A stretch of 64,000 nucleotides of DNA from Lentzea sp. NBRC 102530. Lineage in GTDB: Bacteria; Actinomycetota; Actinomycetes; Mycobacteriales; Pseudonocardiaceae. The notes beneath the pieces were generated by a model. It worked only from the letters and a program-made list of their open reading frames with translations. It made no database searches and had not been told where the DNA came from. Made by a program: the position numbers and the translations under genes. The DNA lies in the NCBI RefSeq assembly GCF_030269365.1, contig NZ_BSTF01000014.1, positions 1 through 64,000 on the forward strand. The letters run 5' to 3'. Positions 51,801-59,688 of the stretch are shown piece after piece. Numbering within the stretch: the stretch's first letter is position 1; every line of letters starts with the position of its first letter.

Positions 51801-52547
51801 CAGTTCGGTGACTTCGTCAACGGCGCGCAGCCGATCATCGACGAGTTCATCTCGTCCGGTGAGGCCAAGTGGGGTCAGCGTTCCGACGTCGTGATCCTGC
51901 TGCCGCACGGCCACGAGGGCCAGGGCCCCGACCACACGTCGGGCCGCATCGAGCGCTGGCTGCAGCTGTGCGCCGAGGGCTCCATGACCGTCGCGGTGCC
52001 GTCGACCCCGGCGAACTACTTCCACCTGCTGCGCCGCCACGCCCTCGACGGCGTCGACCGGCCGCTCGTGGTGTTCACGCCGAAGTCGATGCTGCGCCTC
52101 AAGGCCGCCGTCAGCAGCACGGCCGAGTTCACCGACGACCGCTTCCACTCGGTGATGGACGACCCGACGATCAAGGACCCGAACGCGGTCACGAAGGTCC
52201 TGCTGTGCAGCGGCAAGATCTCCTACGAGCTGCACGCCGAGCGCGAGAAGCGCGGCGGCGGCGACGTGGCGATCGTGCGCGTCGAGCAGCTCTACCCGGT
52301 CCCGGCCCGCAAGCTGACCGAGACCCTGGAGCGCTACCCGAACGCGAAGGACGTCCGCTGGGTGCAGGAGGAGCCGGCGAACCAGGGCGCGTGGCCGTTC
52401 TACGGCCTGGCCCTGCCGGAACTCCTCCCGGAGCACCTCGGCACCGTCCGCCGCGTGTCGCGCCGTCCGATGGCCGCGCCGTCGGCCGGTTCGAGCAAGG
52501 TGCACGAGGTCGAGCAGCGCGAGATCATCACGCGCGCGTTCGAGTGA
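48852..52547 (+). CDS. kgd: Multifunctional 2-oxoglutarate metabolism enzyme (E1o/E2o fusion)
   Basis: 1231 residues, the length of mycobacterial Kgd. The N-terminal E1 helix is NEWLVEEMYEQFLADPSSVD, followed by a Pro/Ala-rich linker (35-115). An E2o-like acyltransferase domain (about 120-360) has the catalytic DHR in TSTYDHRIIQGAESGEFLK. The E1o domain has GMPHRGRLNVLANIVGKP, GSGDVKYHLGAEG, thiamine-diphosphate loop HGDAAFAGQGVVAETLNL and VVNNQVGFTT, and C-terminal transketolase-like domain GHEGQGPDHTSGRIERWLQL. It lacks a lipoyl domain, as in its family. It carries out 2-oxoglutarate decarboxylation and dehydrogenation in the TCA cycle. It uses a GTG start. A terminator (52565-52600) follows. 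Confidence 0.96.
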   Translation: MSSSSPASQFGPNEWLVEEMYEQFLADPSSVDPAWHDFFADYKRAGGNGSAATASAGGSTATTTATVTPPAADTAKPAPAAAPKPAAQPQPKPAATLPSTGKPAPQQAAKAAPVKPSAQPEQKQLRGASAAIAKNMELSLTVPTATSVRAVPAKLLADNRIVINNHLKRTRGGKVSFTHVIGYAVVRALQAYPNMNRHYAEVDGKPFVVTPEHVNFGLAIDLPGKDGSRTLVVASVKGCENMTFTQFWQAYEDLIRKARAGSLTADDFSGTTISLTNPGTIGTNHSVPRLQAGQGAIIGVGAMEYPAHFQGTSEQALTDMGVSKIITLTSTYDHRIIQGAESGEFLKRVHQLLLGEDGFYDDIFASLRLPYEPIRWVADIPEGAVDKTARVIELIDAFRTRGHLMADTDPLNYRQRSHADLDVLSHGLTLWDLDREFPVGGFAGKERMKLRDILGVLRNSYCRTVGVEYMHILEPEERRWIQERVEVPHEKPPATVQKYILSKLNAAEAFETFLQTKYVGQKRFSLEGGETVIPLLDAVLDKAAEHELDEVVIGMPHRGRLNVLANIVGKPISQIFREFEGNLDPGQAHGSGDVKYHLGAEGKYFRMFGDGETKVSLTANPSHLEAVDPVLEGIVRAKQDMLDKGGDFFPVLPVALHGDAAFAGQGVVAETLNLALVRGYRTGGTVHIVVNNQVGFTTAPEHSRSSKYSTDVAKMIGSPVFHVNGDDPEACYWVAKLAVEYRQAFHKDVVIDMVCYRRRGHNEGDDPSMTQPAMYDVIDQKRSVRKTYTESLIGRGDITVEEAEKALQDFSSQLEHVFNEVRELEKHPVTVSPSVEAEQQIPAKLPTHITREVLEHIADAHVNLPEGFTPHARVKPVLDRRAKMAREGGIDWAFAELLAFGSLAIEGRNIRLAGQDSRRGTFVQRHATLIDRKTGEDYTPLQNLSDDQGKFMVYDSVLSEFAALGFEYGYSVANPQALVLWEAQFGDFVNGAQPIIDEFISSGEAKWGQRSDVVILLPHGHEGQGPDHTSGRIERWLQLCAEGSMTVAVPSTPANYFHLLRRHALDGVDRPLVVFTPKSMLRLKAAVSSTAEFTDDRFHSVMDDPTIKDPNAVTKVLLCSGKISYELHAEREKRGGGDVAIVRVEQLYPVPARKLTETLERYPNAKDVRWVQEEPANQGAWPFYGLALPELLPEHLGTVRRVSRRPMAAPSAGSSKVHEVEQREIITRAFE

Positions 52548-52564
52548 GCCTCGGTTGACCGAAC

Positions 52565-52600
52565 GAGCCGCCGGATTCCTCCGCAGGGGTCCGGCGGTTC
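52565..52600 (+). terminator. Hairpin terminator after kgd
   Basis: GAGCCGCCGGA (52565-52575) pairs with TCCGGCGGTTC (52590-52600) with one G-U pair and a 14-nt loop, followed by GCTTTCTC. The small DUF6104-like gene starts 30 nt later. Confidence 0.65.
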
Positions 52601-52630
52601 GCTTTCTCAAGCCCTCACAGGAGTTCTGCC

Positions 52631-52810
52631 ATGTACCACACCGATCGCGGCATCGAAGAGCTGGAGAAGCGGCGCGGCGAGGAGGAGGTCTCCTTCGCGT
52701 GGCTCGCGGACAAGCTGCGCGAGTTCGTCGACGCCAACCCGGAGTTCGAGACGCCGATCGAGCGCTTCGCGACGTTCCTCGCGCGCGATGACGACGACTT
52801 CGAGGACTAG
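52631..52810 (+). CDS. Small DUF6104-like protein
   Basis: 59 residues. The N-terminus MYHTDRGIEELEKRRGEEEV and the C-terminal PEFETPIERFATFLARDDDD match the small acidic proteins usually encoded just downstream of kgd in actinomycetes. It is predicted to be a helical bundle without a membrane segment. Function unknown. AGGAG lies 7 nt before the ATG. The stop is followed by a palindromic repeat (52851-52905). Confidence 0.8.
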   Translation: MYHTDRGIEELEKRRGEEEVSFAWLADKLREFVDANPEFETPIERFATFLARDDDDFED

Positions 52811-52850
52811 GCACCGCGAAGCAGCATCAATCCGCCACTCGCTGTTCTGA

Positions 52851-52905
52851 CCGCACGCGGGGCCTCTTCGCGCACTCCACGCGAACGAAAGGTCCCCGCG
52901 TGCGG
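52851..52905. repeat. Palindromic element between convergent genes (copy 2 of dispersed repeat)
   Basis: Perfect 12-bp arms CCGCACGCGGGG (52851-52862) and CCCCGCGTGCGG (52894-52905). The interior, with GCGAACGAAAG before the right arm, matches the copy at 23811-23861 read in reverse complement. It lies between the DUF6104-like gene and a convergent aldo/keto reductase gene, so it probably also terminates transcription. Confidence 0.65.
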
Positions 52906-52925
52906 CCGGGAGGCCGGGGATTGGT

Positions 52926-53918
52926 CTACCAGGCGTAGGCCTCCGGTGCCGGCTTCGAGCCGTTCGGCCCCGGTGCCGGGAACAGCTCGTCCAGCTTCGC
53001 CAGCACATCGGCGTCGAGCTTCAGCTCCGCCGCCCGCAACGAGTTGTCGAGCTGCTCGATGGTGCGCGGCCCGATGATCGGCGCCGTCACCCCTTCCTGG
53101 TGCAGCAGCCAGGCAAGACCCACGTTGGCCGGGTCCTCGCCGAGGTCGGCGCACAGCTTCTCGTACGCCTCAACGGATTCCTGGTTGCGCGTCAGCACCT
53201 TCTGCTGGTGCTCGGCCAGCGACCGGGACGCGCCGCCCTCGCGCTGCTTGCGCAGCACGCCACCCAGCAGGCCGCCCTGCAGGGGCGACCACGGGATGAC
53301 GCCCAGGCCGTAGTGGCGGGCGGCGGGCAGGACCTCGAGCTCGACGTACCGGTTGAGCAGGTTGTAGATGGACTGCTCGGAGACCAGCCCGAGGAAGCCG
53401 CGGGTGCGAGCGGCCTCCGCGGCCTGGGCGATGTGCCAGCCGGCGAAGTTCGAGGAGCCGAAGTAGATGACCTTGCCCTGCTGGCGCAGGACGGAGAAGG
53501 CCTCCCAGATCTCGTCCCACGGCGTCGCGCGGTCCACGTGGTGCATCTGGTAGAGGTCGATGTAGTCGGTCTGCATGCGCTTCAGCGAGGCGTCGCAGGC
53601 CCGGCGGATGTTCAGGGCCGAGAGCTTGGTCTCGTTGGGCCACTCGCCCATGCTGCCGTAGAGCTTGGTGGCGATGACGGTGCGCTCGCGGCGGGTGCCG
53701 CCCTTGGCGAACCAGCGGCCGATGATGTTCTCGGTGACGCCCTCGCCCATCTTCCAGCCGTAGACGTTGGCCGTGTCGAAGAAGTTCAGGCCGTGCTCGT
53801 GGGCGCGGTCCATGATCGCGTGGCTGTCGTCCTCGGTCGTCTCGGGACCGAAGTTCATCGTGCCGAGGCACAGGCGGGAGACGGACAGGCCGCTGCGGCC
53901 GAGGTTCGTGTACTCCAT
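52926..53918 (-). CDS. Aldo/keto reductase
   Basis: 330 residues, (beta/alpha)8 barrel. The opening is MEYTNLGRSGLSVSRLCLGT; catalytic residues are Asp and Tyr in FFDTANVYGW, Lys in TVIATKLYG and His in DLYQMHHVD. The NADP-binding C-terminal segment is APIIGPRTIEQLDNSLRA. It belongs to the YghZ/Kv-beta-like group rather than the sugar reductases. The substrate is unknown. GGGTGGGG precedes ATG 53918; GTG 53927 is an alternative start. Confidence 0.93.
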   Translation of the reverse strand: MEYTNLGRSGLSVSRLCLGTMNFGPETTEDDSHAIMDRAHEHGLNFFDTANVYGWKMGEGVTENIIGRWFAKGGTRRERTVIATKLYGSMGEWPNETKLSALNIRRACDASLKRMQTDYIDLYQMHHVDRATPWDEIWEAFSVLRQQGKVIYFGSSNFAGWHIAQAAEAARTRGFLGLVSEQSIYNLLNRYVELEVLPAARHYGLGVIPWSPLQGGLLGGVLRKQREGGASRSLAEHQQKVLTRNQESVEAYEKLCADLGEDPANVGLAWLLHQEGVTAPIIGPRTIEQLDNSLRAAELKLDADVLAKLDELFPAPGPNGSKPAPEAYAW

Positions 53919-53970
53919 GGTCCCCACCCTGCCCCTCGGCGAGGCCCGTCGCCACGTGGAGTTGCTCCAG

Positions 53971-54855
53971 CTACCGCCATTCCCACCGGATGCCGTGCAC
54001 GGAACCGGGCTGCGCCTCGCGCACGACCAGGTGCGCTGACGCGGAGCTGCCGATCCACAGTTCGCCGCCGTCGACGAGCGGGCCGTCGGCGGAAACGCGG
54101 CTGAAACCGTGGCAGCGCACCGGAACCGCGTCCGGGTGGAACTCGACCTCCAGCACGTAGTCGCGCAACGGGCGGACGAAGCCGCGGTCCGCGGTGAAGC
54201 TGTCGGCGCCGGGGTCGGAGGTGTAGCGGAGGTCGACCAGCGCGGTGTCGCCCGCGCGCAGCACGCGGTCGAGGATGACCTCGGCGACGATCAGCTTGTG
54301 CTCCTCGTCGCGGCGGACTCGGCCGAGGCGGCACGACTTCAGCGCGTGGACCTCGCCCGCGGACAGGTCGGTGAGGTCCGCGGAGCGCGAGACGAGGATG
54401 CGGTCGACGCCGTCCTCGAACGCCTCGATGACGGCGCTGGTGCGCATCTCGGTCTCGCGGCGGTCGGGGCCGATCACGGTCACGTCCCGCACGGTGAGGT
54501 AGCGCGCCGGGGCCGCGGTGAGGTGGTCGACGCGGGCGATGGCGCGGCCCAGGTCGAGGGCGGCCTCCTGCCAGATGCCCTCCAGTGCGGTGGCCCGGTC
54601 CACCCAGCGGCCGCGCGGCCGGCGAGCCCCCAGCCGGCCGGTCAACGCGCCCCGGGGCACCGACAGGACCTCTTCGAGAACGGCCACGGCGTGCAACGAC
54701 TCCGGGCGTTCCGGACGGCTCCGGCCGCGCCGCCAGTACGACAGCGTCGACAGGCTCACCTGCACGCCGCGCGCCTCCAGGTGGTGCTGGATCCGCTCCA
54801 GGCTGAGGCCGCTCGCCTCCACGGCCCTCGTCAACGCCTCCGCGAATTCCGGCAC
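53971..54855 (-). CDS. XRE-like HTH regulator with large C-terminal domain (paralogue 1)
   Basis: 294 residues. The N-terminal HTH (FAEALTRAVEASGLSLERIQ, STLSYWRRGRSRPERPESLH) is followed by a ~200-residue beta-rich domain of unknown fold (GDTALVDLRYTSDPGADSFT, FHPDAVPVRCHGFSR) ending in Arg-Trp-Glu-Trp. It is closely similar along its whole length to the protein at 56336-57217. The GTG start has no Shine-Dalgarno, as in many leaderless actinomycete mRNAs, and aligns with the paralogue's start. It is divergent from a subtilisin-like protease gene across 178 bp, suggesting it controls that gene. Confidence 0.8.
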   Translation of the reverse strand: MPEFAEALTRAVEASGLSLERIQHHLEARGVQVSLSTLSYWRRGRSRPERPESLHAVAVLEEVLSVPRGALTGRLGARRPRGRWVDRATALEGIWQEAALDLGRAIARVDHLTAAPARYLTVRDVTVIGPDRRETEMRTSAVIEAFEDGVDRILVSRSADLTDLSAGEVHALKSCRLGRVRRDEEHKLIVAEVILDRVLRAGDTALVDLRYTSDPGADSFTADRGFVRPLRDYVLEVEFHPDAVPVRCHGFSRVSADGPLVDGGELWIGSSASAHLVVREAQPGSVHGIRWEWR

Positions 54856-55033
54856 AAAGCAAATGCTACGGCCCGTGATCGAATCCGGCCCGCCCAAGCA
54901 CAGCGCGTACTGGAAAACGGTGTCGCCACAGTTTTGACAGTATTGAAAACAGAAGTTTCGAACCTGTTATCCAGCGCACAACTCGCGTTAGTTTCTTCGT
55001 GTTCCCCAGTTCATTCCCTGCCAGGAGGAACCC

Positions 55034-56206
55034 ATGGCACTTCGGCGTCATGTCGCCATCGCCGCGGCATTGGGCATCGCTTCCACGGCGATGTGGACGC
55101 CCACCGCGATCGCTGAGGAAGCAGTTCTGCCCGGCTCGGGCACGCAGGCGGTCGAGGGCAGCTACATCGTGGTGCTGAAGGACGGAGCGCGCACCCCTGC
55201 CAGCGCGTTGGCGTCCCGCTACCAGGGCAAGGTGAAGTACACCTACAGCGCCGCGCTGAACGGGTTCTCGGTCACCGGAATGTCCGACCGCCAGGCTCGC
55301 AGGCTCGCCGCCGACCCGGACGTCGAATTCGTCGAGCGCAACACGGTCGCCACGATCCAGGCCACGCAGTCGAACCCCGTCTGGGGCCTCGACCGGATCG
55401 ACCAGGCGAACCTGCCGCTCAGCAAGTCGTACACCTACCCGAACACCGCGTCGAACGTGAACGCGTACGTTCTCGACACCGGAATCAGGAAAACGCATTC
55501 CGAATTCGAGGGCCGGGCCACCGACGGTTACGACTTCATCGACAACGACTCCGTCGCGCAGGACTGCCAGGGCCACGGCACGCACGTCGCCGGCACGGTC
55601 GGCGGCAAGACCTACGGCGTCGCCAAGAAGGCCAAGCTGGTCGGCGTCCGCGTGCTCGACTGCAACGGCAGCGGCCCGTGGGACACGATCATCCGCGGCA
55701 TCGACTGGGTGACGGCCAACGGCAAGAAGCCCGCCGTCGTCAACATGAGCCTCGGCGGCAGCGGCACGAACGCCTCGCTGGAGAACGCCGTCAGGCGGTC
55801 GATCAGCGCGGGCTTCACCTACGTGCTCGCGGGTGGCAACAGCGGCCAGGACTCCTGCAACTTCACCCCGGCCCGCACGCCGGAGGCGATCACCGTCGGC
55901 GCGTCCGACCGCGACGACAAGCGTTCGATCTGGACGGCCGGCTCGTCGAACTGGGGCACGTGCCTCGACATCTGGGCACCGGGCAGCGACATCGTGAGCG
56001 CTTCCCACAGCACCGACACGGGCACGCGGTCCATGGGCGGCACGTCGATGGCCTCCCCGCACGTCGCCGGAGCGGCCGCGCTCTACCTGAGCGCCAACCC
56101 GTCCGCGACGCCCGCCCAGGTGCGCAACGCCCTGGTCGGCGCGGCCACGCCGAACAAGCTGACCGACATCAGGACGGGTTCGCCGAACCTGCTCCTGAAG
56201 GTCTAG
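55034..56206 (+). CDS. Secreted subtilisin-like serine protease (S8, proteinase K type)
   Basis: 390 residues. A signal peptide ends near residue 27. An I9-type propeptide spans 28-110 (GSYIVVLKDGARTPASALAS). The catalytic triad is Asp148 (NAYVLDTGI), His181 (CQGHGTHVAGTVGG) and Ser337 (GTSMASPHVAGAAALYL), and the oxyanion-hole Asn is in LAGGNSGQDSC. Cysteines suit proteinase-K-type disulfides. There is no C-terminal domain. ATG 55034 has GGAGG 5 nt upstream; a TTGACA at 54934 is a possible -35. It is a candidate target of the SSI inhibitor at 28713. It lies between two paralogous HTH regulator genes. Confidence 0.94.
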   Translation: MALRRHVAIAAALGIASTAMWTPTAIAEEAVLPGSGTQAVEGSYIVVLKDGARTPASALASRYQGKVKYTYSAALNGFSVTGMSDRQARRLAADPDVEFVERNTVATIQATQSNPVWGLDRIDQANLPLSKSYTYPNTASNVNAYVLDTGIRKTHSEFEGRATDGYDFIDNDSVAQDCQGHGTHVAGTVGGKTYGVAKKAKLVGVRVLDCNGSGPWDTIIRGIDWVTANGKKPAVVNMSLGGSGTNASLENAVRRSISAGFTYVLAGGNSGQDSCNFTPARTPEAITVGASDRDDKRSIWTAGSSNWGTCLDIWAPGSDIVSASHSTDTGTRSMGGTSMASPHVAGAAALYLSANPSATPAQVRNALVGAATPNKLTDIRTGSPNLLLKV

Positions 56207-56212
56207 GAACCT

Positions 56213-56243
56213 GCCGTCGCCGCCACCCTGCAGCGGCGACGGC
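56213..56243 (+). terminator. Hairpin terminator after the S8 protease
   Basis: GCCGTCGCCGC (56213-56223) and GCGGCGACGGC (56233-56243) form a perfect 11-bp stem with a 9-nt loop, starting 6 nt after the stop. No T-tract follows. Confidence 0.65.
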
Positions 56244-56312
56244 CATCCTGGGCGCCCTTGATGCCACGGCCGAATGCGGCTCGGCCAGCGCATCTTTTCG
56301 ACTGGGGGCGCT

Positions 56313-56355
56313 TGCGGTGGGAGTGGGAGTAGCGGCTACTCCCACTCCCACCGCA
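56313..56355. repeat. 43-bp perfect palindrome over a stop codon
   Basis: Arms 56313-56333 and 56335-56355 are exact reverse complements (21 bp) around a single central base. The right arm encodes the last codons and stop of the minus-strand HTH regulator; the left arm is the same sequence inverted in the intergenic region. It probably acts as a terminator between the convergent protease and regulator genes. Confidence 0.75.
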
Positions 56356-57217
56356 CTCCATAGATCCCGGGCTTCGAGTTCCGCACGTGGATGTGCGTCG
56401 ACGCCGTCGTCCCGATCCACAGGTCGTTCAGCGCCGTCTCCGGCTCGTGCAACGAGGGCCGCGCGAACTGGAAGCACCGCGCCGGCACCGCGTCCGGGTG
56501 GAAGTCGATCTGCAACGTGTAGTCGTTCACCGGACGCAGGAACCTCCGGTCGCACACCTCGCTCTGGGCGCCGGGTCTCATCCGGACCGTGTAGTCGATG
56601 AGTGCCGTCTCCCCCGCGCGCAGCATCCGGTCGAAGAGGATCTCCGCGACGAGGAACCCCGTCGAGTCCTCCCCGCGCACCCTCCCGAGCCGGCACGGCG
56701 GTCCCGCCTCGATCGACGGCACGCCGAGGTCCGTCGCGTCGGCCAGCTGGATCGCGAGGAACCGGTCGACGCCGTCCTCCAGGGCTTGGACCACGCCTGT
56801 GACGTGGGTCGAGACCTCCCGGCGATCCGGCCCGACGAGCAGCCGGTCCTGCACGCTCAGGTACGTGTTCGCGGTCGGCTGCAGCCGTTCGATCCGCGAC
56901 ATGACCTCGCCGAGGTCCGTCGCGCGCGAGTCCCACATGTCCTCGAGGGACAGTGATTGGTCCACCCAACGCCCGCGTGGCCGCTTGTCGCCCAGCCGGT
57001 CGGTCAGGAAGCCCTCACCGAGCTCGAGCAGTTCCTCCAGCGCCGCGACGACCTTCAGCGACTCGGGGCGCTCCGGCCTGCTGCGGCCGCGGCGCCAGTA
57101 GCTGAGCGTGGAGATGCTCACCTGCATGCCGCGCGCGGCCAGGTGGTGCTGGATGCGTTCGAGACTGAGGCCGCTGTTGTCGACGGCTTTCGTCAGGGCC
57201 TCCGCGAAATCCACCAC
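56336..57217 (-). CDS. XRE-like HTH regulator with large C-terminal domain (paralogue 2)
   Basis: 293 residues. The HTH (FAEALTKAVDNSGLSLERIQ, STLSYWRRGRSRPERPESLK) and beta-rich C-terminal domain (GETALIDYTVRMRPGAQSEV, DFHPDAVPARCFQFARP) match the paralogue at 53971-54855, including the terminal Arg-Trp-Glu-Trp. The recognition-helix sequence WRRGRSRPERPES is identical in both, so they may bind the same operators. The start is GTG 57217 by alignment. The stop lies in a 43-bp perfect palindrome. It is transcribed convergently with the protease gene and in the same direction as the hut operon end. Confidence 0.8.
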   Translation of the reverse strand: MVDFAEALTKAVDNSGLSLERIQHHLAARGMQVSISTLSYWRRGRSRPERPESLKVVAALEELLELGEGFLTDRLGDKRPRGRWVDQSLSLEDMWDSRATDLGEVMSRIERLQPTANTYLSVQDRLLVGPDRREVSTHVTGVVQALEDGVDRFLAIQLADATDLGVPSIEAGPPCRLGRVRGEDSTGFLVAEILFDRMLRAGETALIDYTVRMRPGAQSEVCDRRFLRPVNDYTLQIDFHPDAVPARCFQFARPSLHEPETALNDLWIGTTASTHIHVRNSKPGIYGVRWEWE

Positions 57218-57283
57218 GGGGACACCGTACGGCCCCGCACCTTCCGCCAATAGACCCACAGGTCGGGTAACGAGACGGCTGTC

Positions 57284-58417
57284 TCAAATGGCGCGTTGCC
57301 CCTGACGCCACACCGAGTGCGTCAACGGCACCCCAGGACGGTAGGCCAGATGGGTGATCGAGGGCGCGTCCAGGACGTGCAGATCAGCTCGCGCACCAGG
57401 CCGGATGACGCCGACGTCGTCCCGTCGCAACGCCTGCGCGCCGCCCGCCGTGGCCGCCCAGACCGCCTCCTCGACGGTCATCCGCATCTGCAGGACCGCT
57501 GTCGTCACGCAGAACGCCATCGACGAGGTGTACGACGAGCCGGGGTTGCAGTTGCTGGCGAGCGCCACCGTCGCACCGGCGTCGAGCAGGGCGCGGGCGG
57601 GCGGCAGCGACTGGCGGGTCGAGAGGTCGCACGCCGGGAGCAGCGTGGCGACCGTGTCCGACGACGCCAGCGCGTCGACGTCCTCGGTGGACAGGTAGGT
57701 GCAGTGGTCCACCGACGCGGCCCCGAGTTCGACGGCCAGCCGCACGCCGGGGCCCTCGCCGAGCTGGTTGCCGTGCACGCGCAGGCCGAGGCCCTTCTGC
57801 TGCGCGGCCACGAGCACGGCCTTCGACTGGTCGTAGTCGAACGCGCCCTTCTCGCAGAACACGTCGGCCCAGCGCACGAGGGGTGCGACGGCGTCGAGCA
57901 TCTCGCCGCGGACCAGGTCGACGTACTCGTCGGCGTCGGCCCCCGGAGGCACCAGGTGCGCGCCGAGGAACGTGACCTCGTCGGCGTGCTCGGCGGCGAT
58001 GCGGGCCGAGCGCACCTCGTCCGCGACGTTCAGGCCGTAGCCGGTCTTGGTCTCGACGAACGTCGTGCCCTGCCGCAACGCCTCGGCGACGTGCTTGCGG
58101 ACGACGGCGGCCAGTTCCTCGTCGGACGCCGCCCGCGTCGCGTTCACCGTCACGGCGATGCCGCCCGCGGTGTACGGCTTGCCCGCCATCCGCGCACCGA
58201 ACTCGGCGGTGCGGTCGCCCGCGAACACCAGGTGGGTGTGGCTGTCGACCCAGCCGGGCAGCACCGCGCGGCCCTCGACGTCGACCCGTTCGTCGGCCGC
58301 CGGAGCACTGCCCGAGTCACCGACCCAGGCGACCCGGTCGCCGTCGACGACCAGCGCGTCGCCGCTGACCTCGGTGTTCGTGGTCAGCTCACCGATGCCG
58401 GTGATCAGCACGCTCAT
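57284..58417 (-). CDS. hutI: Imidazolonepropionase
   Basis: 377 residues, metal-dependent amidohydrolase. It has the metal His pair in WVDSHTHLVFAGDR, FVETKTGYGLN, the His in GLRVHGNQLGEG, VDHCTYL, and Asn/Asp metal ligands toward the end (ASNCNPGSSYTSSM). It opens the imidazolone ring to N-formimidoyl-L-glutamate, step three of histidine degradation. ATG 58417 overlaps the hutF stop (ATGA). It is the last gene of the hut operon; a small GAGAC-GGCT-GTCTC hairpin (57272-57285) at its end might help termination. Confidence 0.95.
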   Translation of the reverse strand: MSVLITGIGELTTNTEVSGDALVVDGDRVAWVGDSGSAPAADERVDVEGRAVLPGWVDSHTHLVFAGDRTAEFGARMAGKPYTAGGIAVTVNATRAASDEELAAVVRKHVAEALRQGTTFVETKTGYGLNVADEVRSARIAAEHADEVTFLGAHLVPPGADADEYVDLVRGEMLDAVAPLVRWADVFCEKGAFDYDQSKAVLVAAQQKGLGLRVHGNQLGEGPGVRLAVELGAASVDHCTYLSTEDVDALASSDTVATLLPACDLSTRQSLPPARALLDAGATVALASNCNPGSSYTSSMAFCVTTAVLQMRMTVEEAVWAATAGGAQALRRDDVGVIRPGARADLHVLDAPSITHLAYRPGVPLTHSVWRQGQRAI

Positions 58418-59688
58418 GCCCACAGCTCCTCGATCGCGTCCGCCAGCAGCCTGCCGACGTCCCCCAAAGTCTCGTGCACGCCTCCGGCCGCGACCACCCG
58501 CCCGCCGACCACCACGGTGTCCACATCGGACGCCGTCGCGGACAGCAGGACCTGCTGCGGCAACGAACCCGCGGTGCGTGGCGTCGAGCAGCTGATGGCC
58601 ACGAGGTCGCACGGCGCGCCCGGTCCGATCCGGCCGCCGTCCCAGCCGAGCGCGGAGTGCCTCGTGGCGGCTTCCATCAGCTCCGCGGGCGTGAACCGGC
58701 CGCGCTGACCCGTCCTCAACCGCTCGTTGTGCTCCAGCGCGCGGGACTCCAGCAGCGGGTCGATCACCGCGTGCTGGTCGCTGCCGAGCGACAGCGGGCT
58801 GCCGGCGTCGGCCAGTTCCCTGGCCGGGCCGATGCCGTCGGCGAGGTCCGCTTCGGTGGTCGGGCAGAAGCACGCGCCGGTGCCGTGCTCGCCCAGCAGA
58901 GCGATGTCCTCGGGCGTGAGGTGCGTGGCGTGGACGGCCGTCGTGCGCGGCGAGAGCGCACCGGCTTCGTGCAGCAACGCGGTCGGCGTCAGGCCGTACG
59001 CGGCGAGGCACGCCTCGTTCTCGGCGGGCTGCTCGGACAGGTGCACGTGCAGCGGCGCGTCCGGGAACGCCTGCGCCACCACGGAGAGCTCCGCCCGCGG
59101 CACGGCCCGGACGGAGTGGATCGCGGCACCGACGCGCATCACGTCGTCGGACTTCAGCTCGGCCACGCGCGACGCCCACGCCTCGGCGGTGCCGTCGGAG
59201 AAGCGTTGCTGCACCTCGTTCACGGGCTGGTCGATGCCGCCCGCGAGGTAGCAGGTGTCGAGCAACGTCAACCGGATGCCCGCGTCCGCCGCCGCCTCGC
59301 GCAGCGCGTACCCGAACTCGTTCGACCTGTCGTGCACGTAGTGGAACTCGCCGACGGCCGAGACGCCCGCGAGCGCCATCTCGCCGTAGACCGCGCGGGC
59401 CAGCCGGTAGTACGACTGCGGAGTCAGCCGGGAAGCCAGCGCGTACATGCCTTCGCGCCACGTCCAGAACGTGCCGCCGCCGTCGTGCGTCCGGCCGCGC
59501 AACGCCCGGTGGAACGCGTGCGAATGGGCGTTCGCGAAGCCCGGCACGACGATGCCGTGCAACCGCCGGACGCCCAGCGGAATCGTGTCCACAGTGGACA
59601 CCGACGAGATCGTGCCGTTCTCGACCCTGATCAGGACGCGCTCGGCGAGCCCGGCGGGCAACCAGGCCCGCTCGCACCAGAAGTTCAC
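58414..59688 (-). CDS. hutF: Formimidoylglutamate deiminase
   Basis: 424 residues. Amidohydrolase motifs are PGFANAHSHAFHRALRGRTH, the His of LHVHLSEQPAENEAC, VHATHLTPED and the Asp of LSLGSDQHAVIDPL. It converts N-formimidoylglutamate to N-formylglutamate and ammonia, which defines the two-step ending of the pathway rather than direct hydrolysis by HutG. The GTG start overlaps the stop of the M20 hydrolase gene (GTGA). Orientation and overlaps place it fourth in the operon. Confidence 0.94.
   Translation of the reverse strand: MNFWCERAWLPAGLAERVLIRVENGTISSVSTVDTIPLGVRRLHGIVVPGFANAHSHAFHRALRGRTHDGGGTFWTWREGMYALASRLTPQSYYRLARAVYGEMALAGVSAVGEFHYVHDRSNEFGYALREAAADAGIRLTLLDTCYLAGGIDQPVNEVQQRFSDGTAEAWASRVAELKSDDVMRVGAAIHSVRAVPRAELSVVAQAFPDAPLHVHLSEQPAENEACLAAYGLTPTALLHEAGALSPRTTAVHATHLTPEDIALLGEHGTGACFCPTTEADLADGIGPARELADAGSPLSLGSDQHAVIDPLLESRALEHNERLRTGQRGRFTPAELMEAATRHSALGWDGGRIGPGAPCDLVAISCSTPRTAGSLPQQVLLSATASDVDTVVVGGRVVAAGGVHETLGDVGRLLADAIEELWA

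Noticed and set aside
48936..52814. Open frame of about 1290 codons antisense to kgd
   Set aside because: High GC removes stop codons from the antisense frame. The translation is Arg/Val/Leu-rich without any family motif, while the sense strand is unmistakably Kgd.
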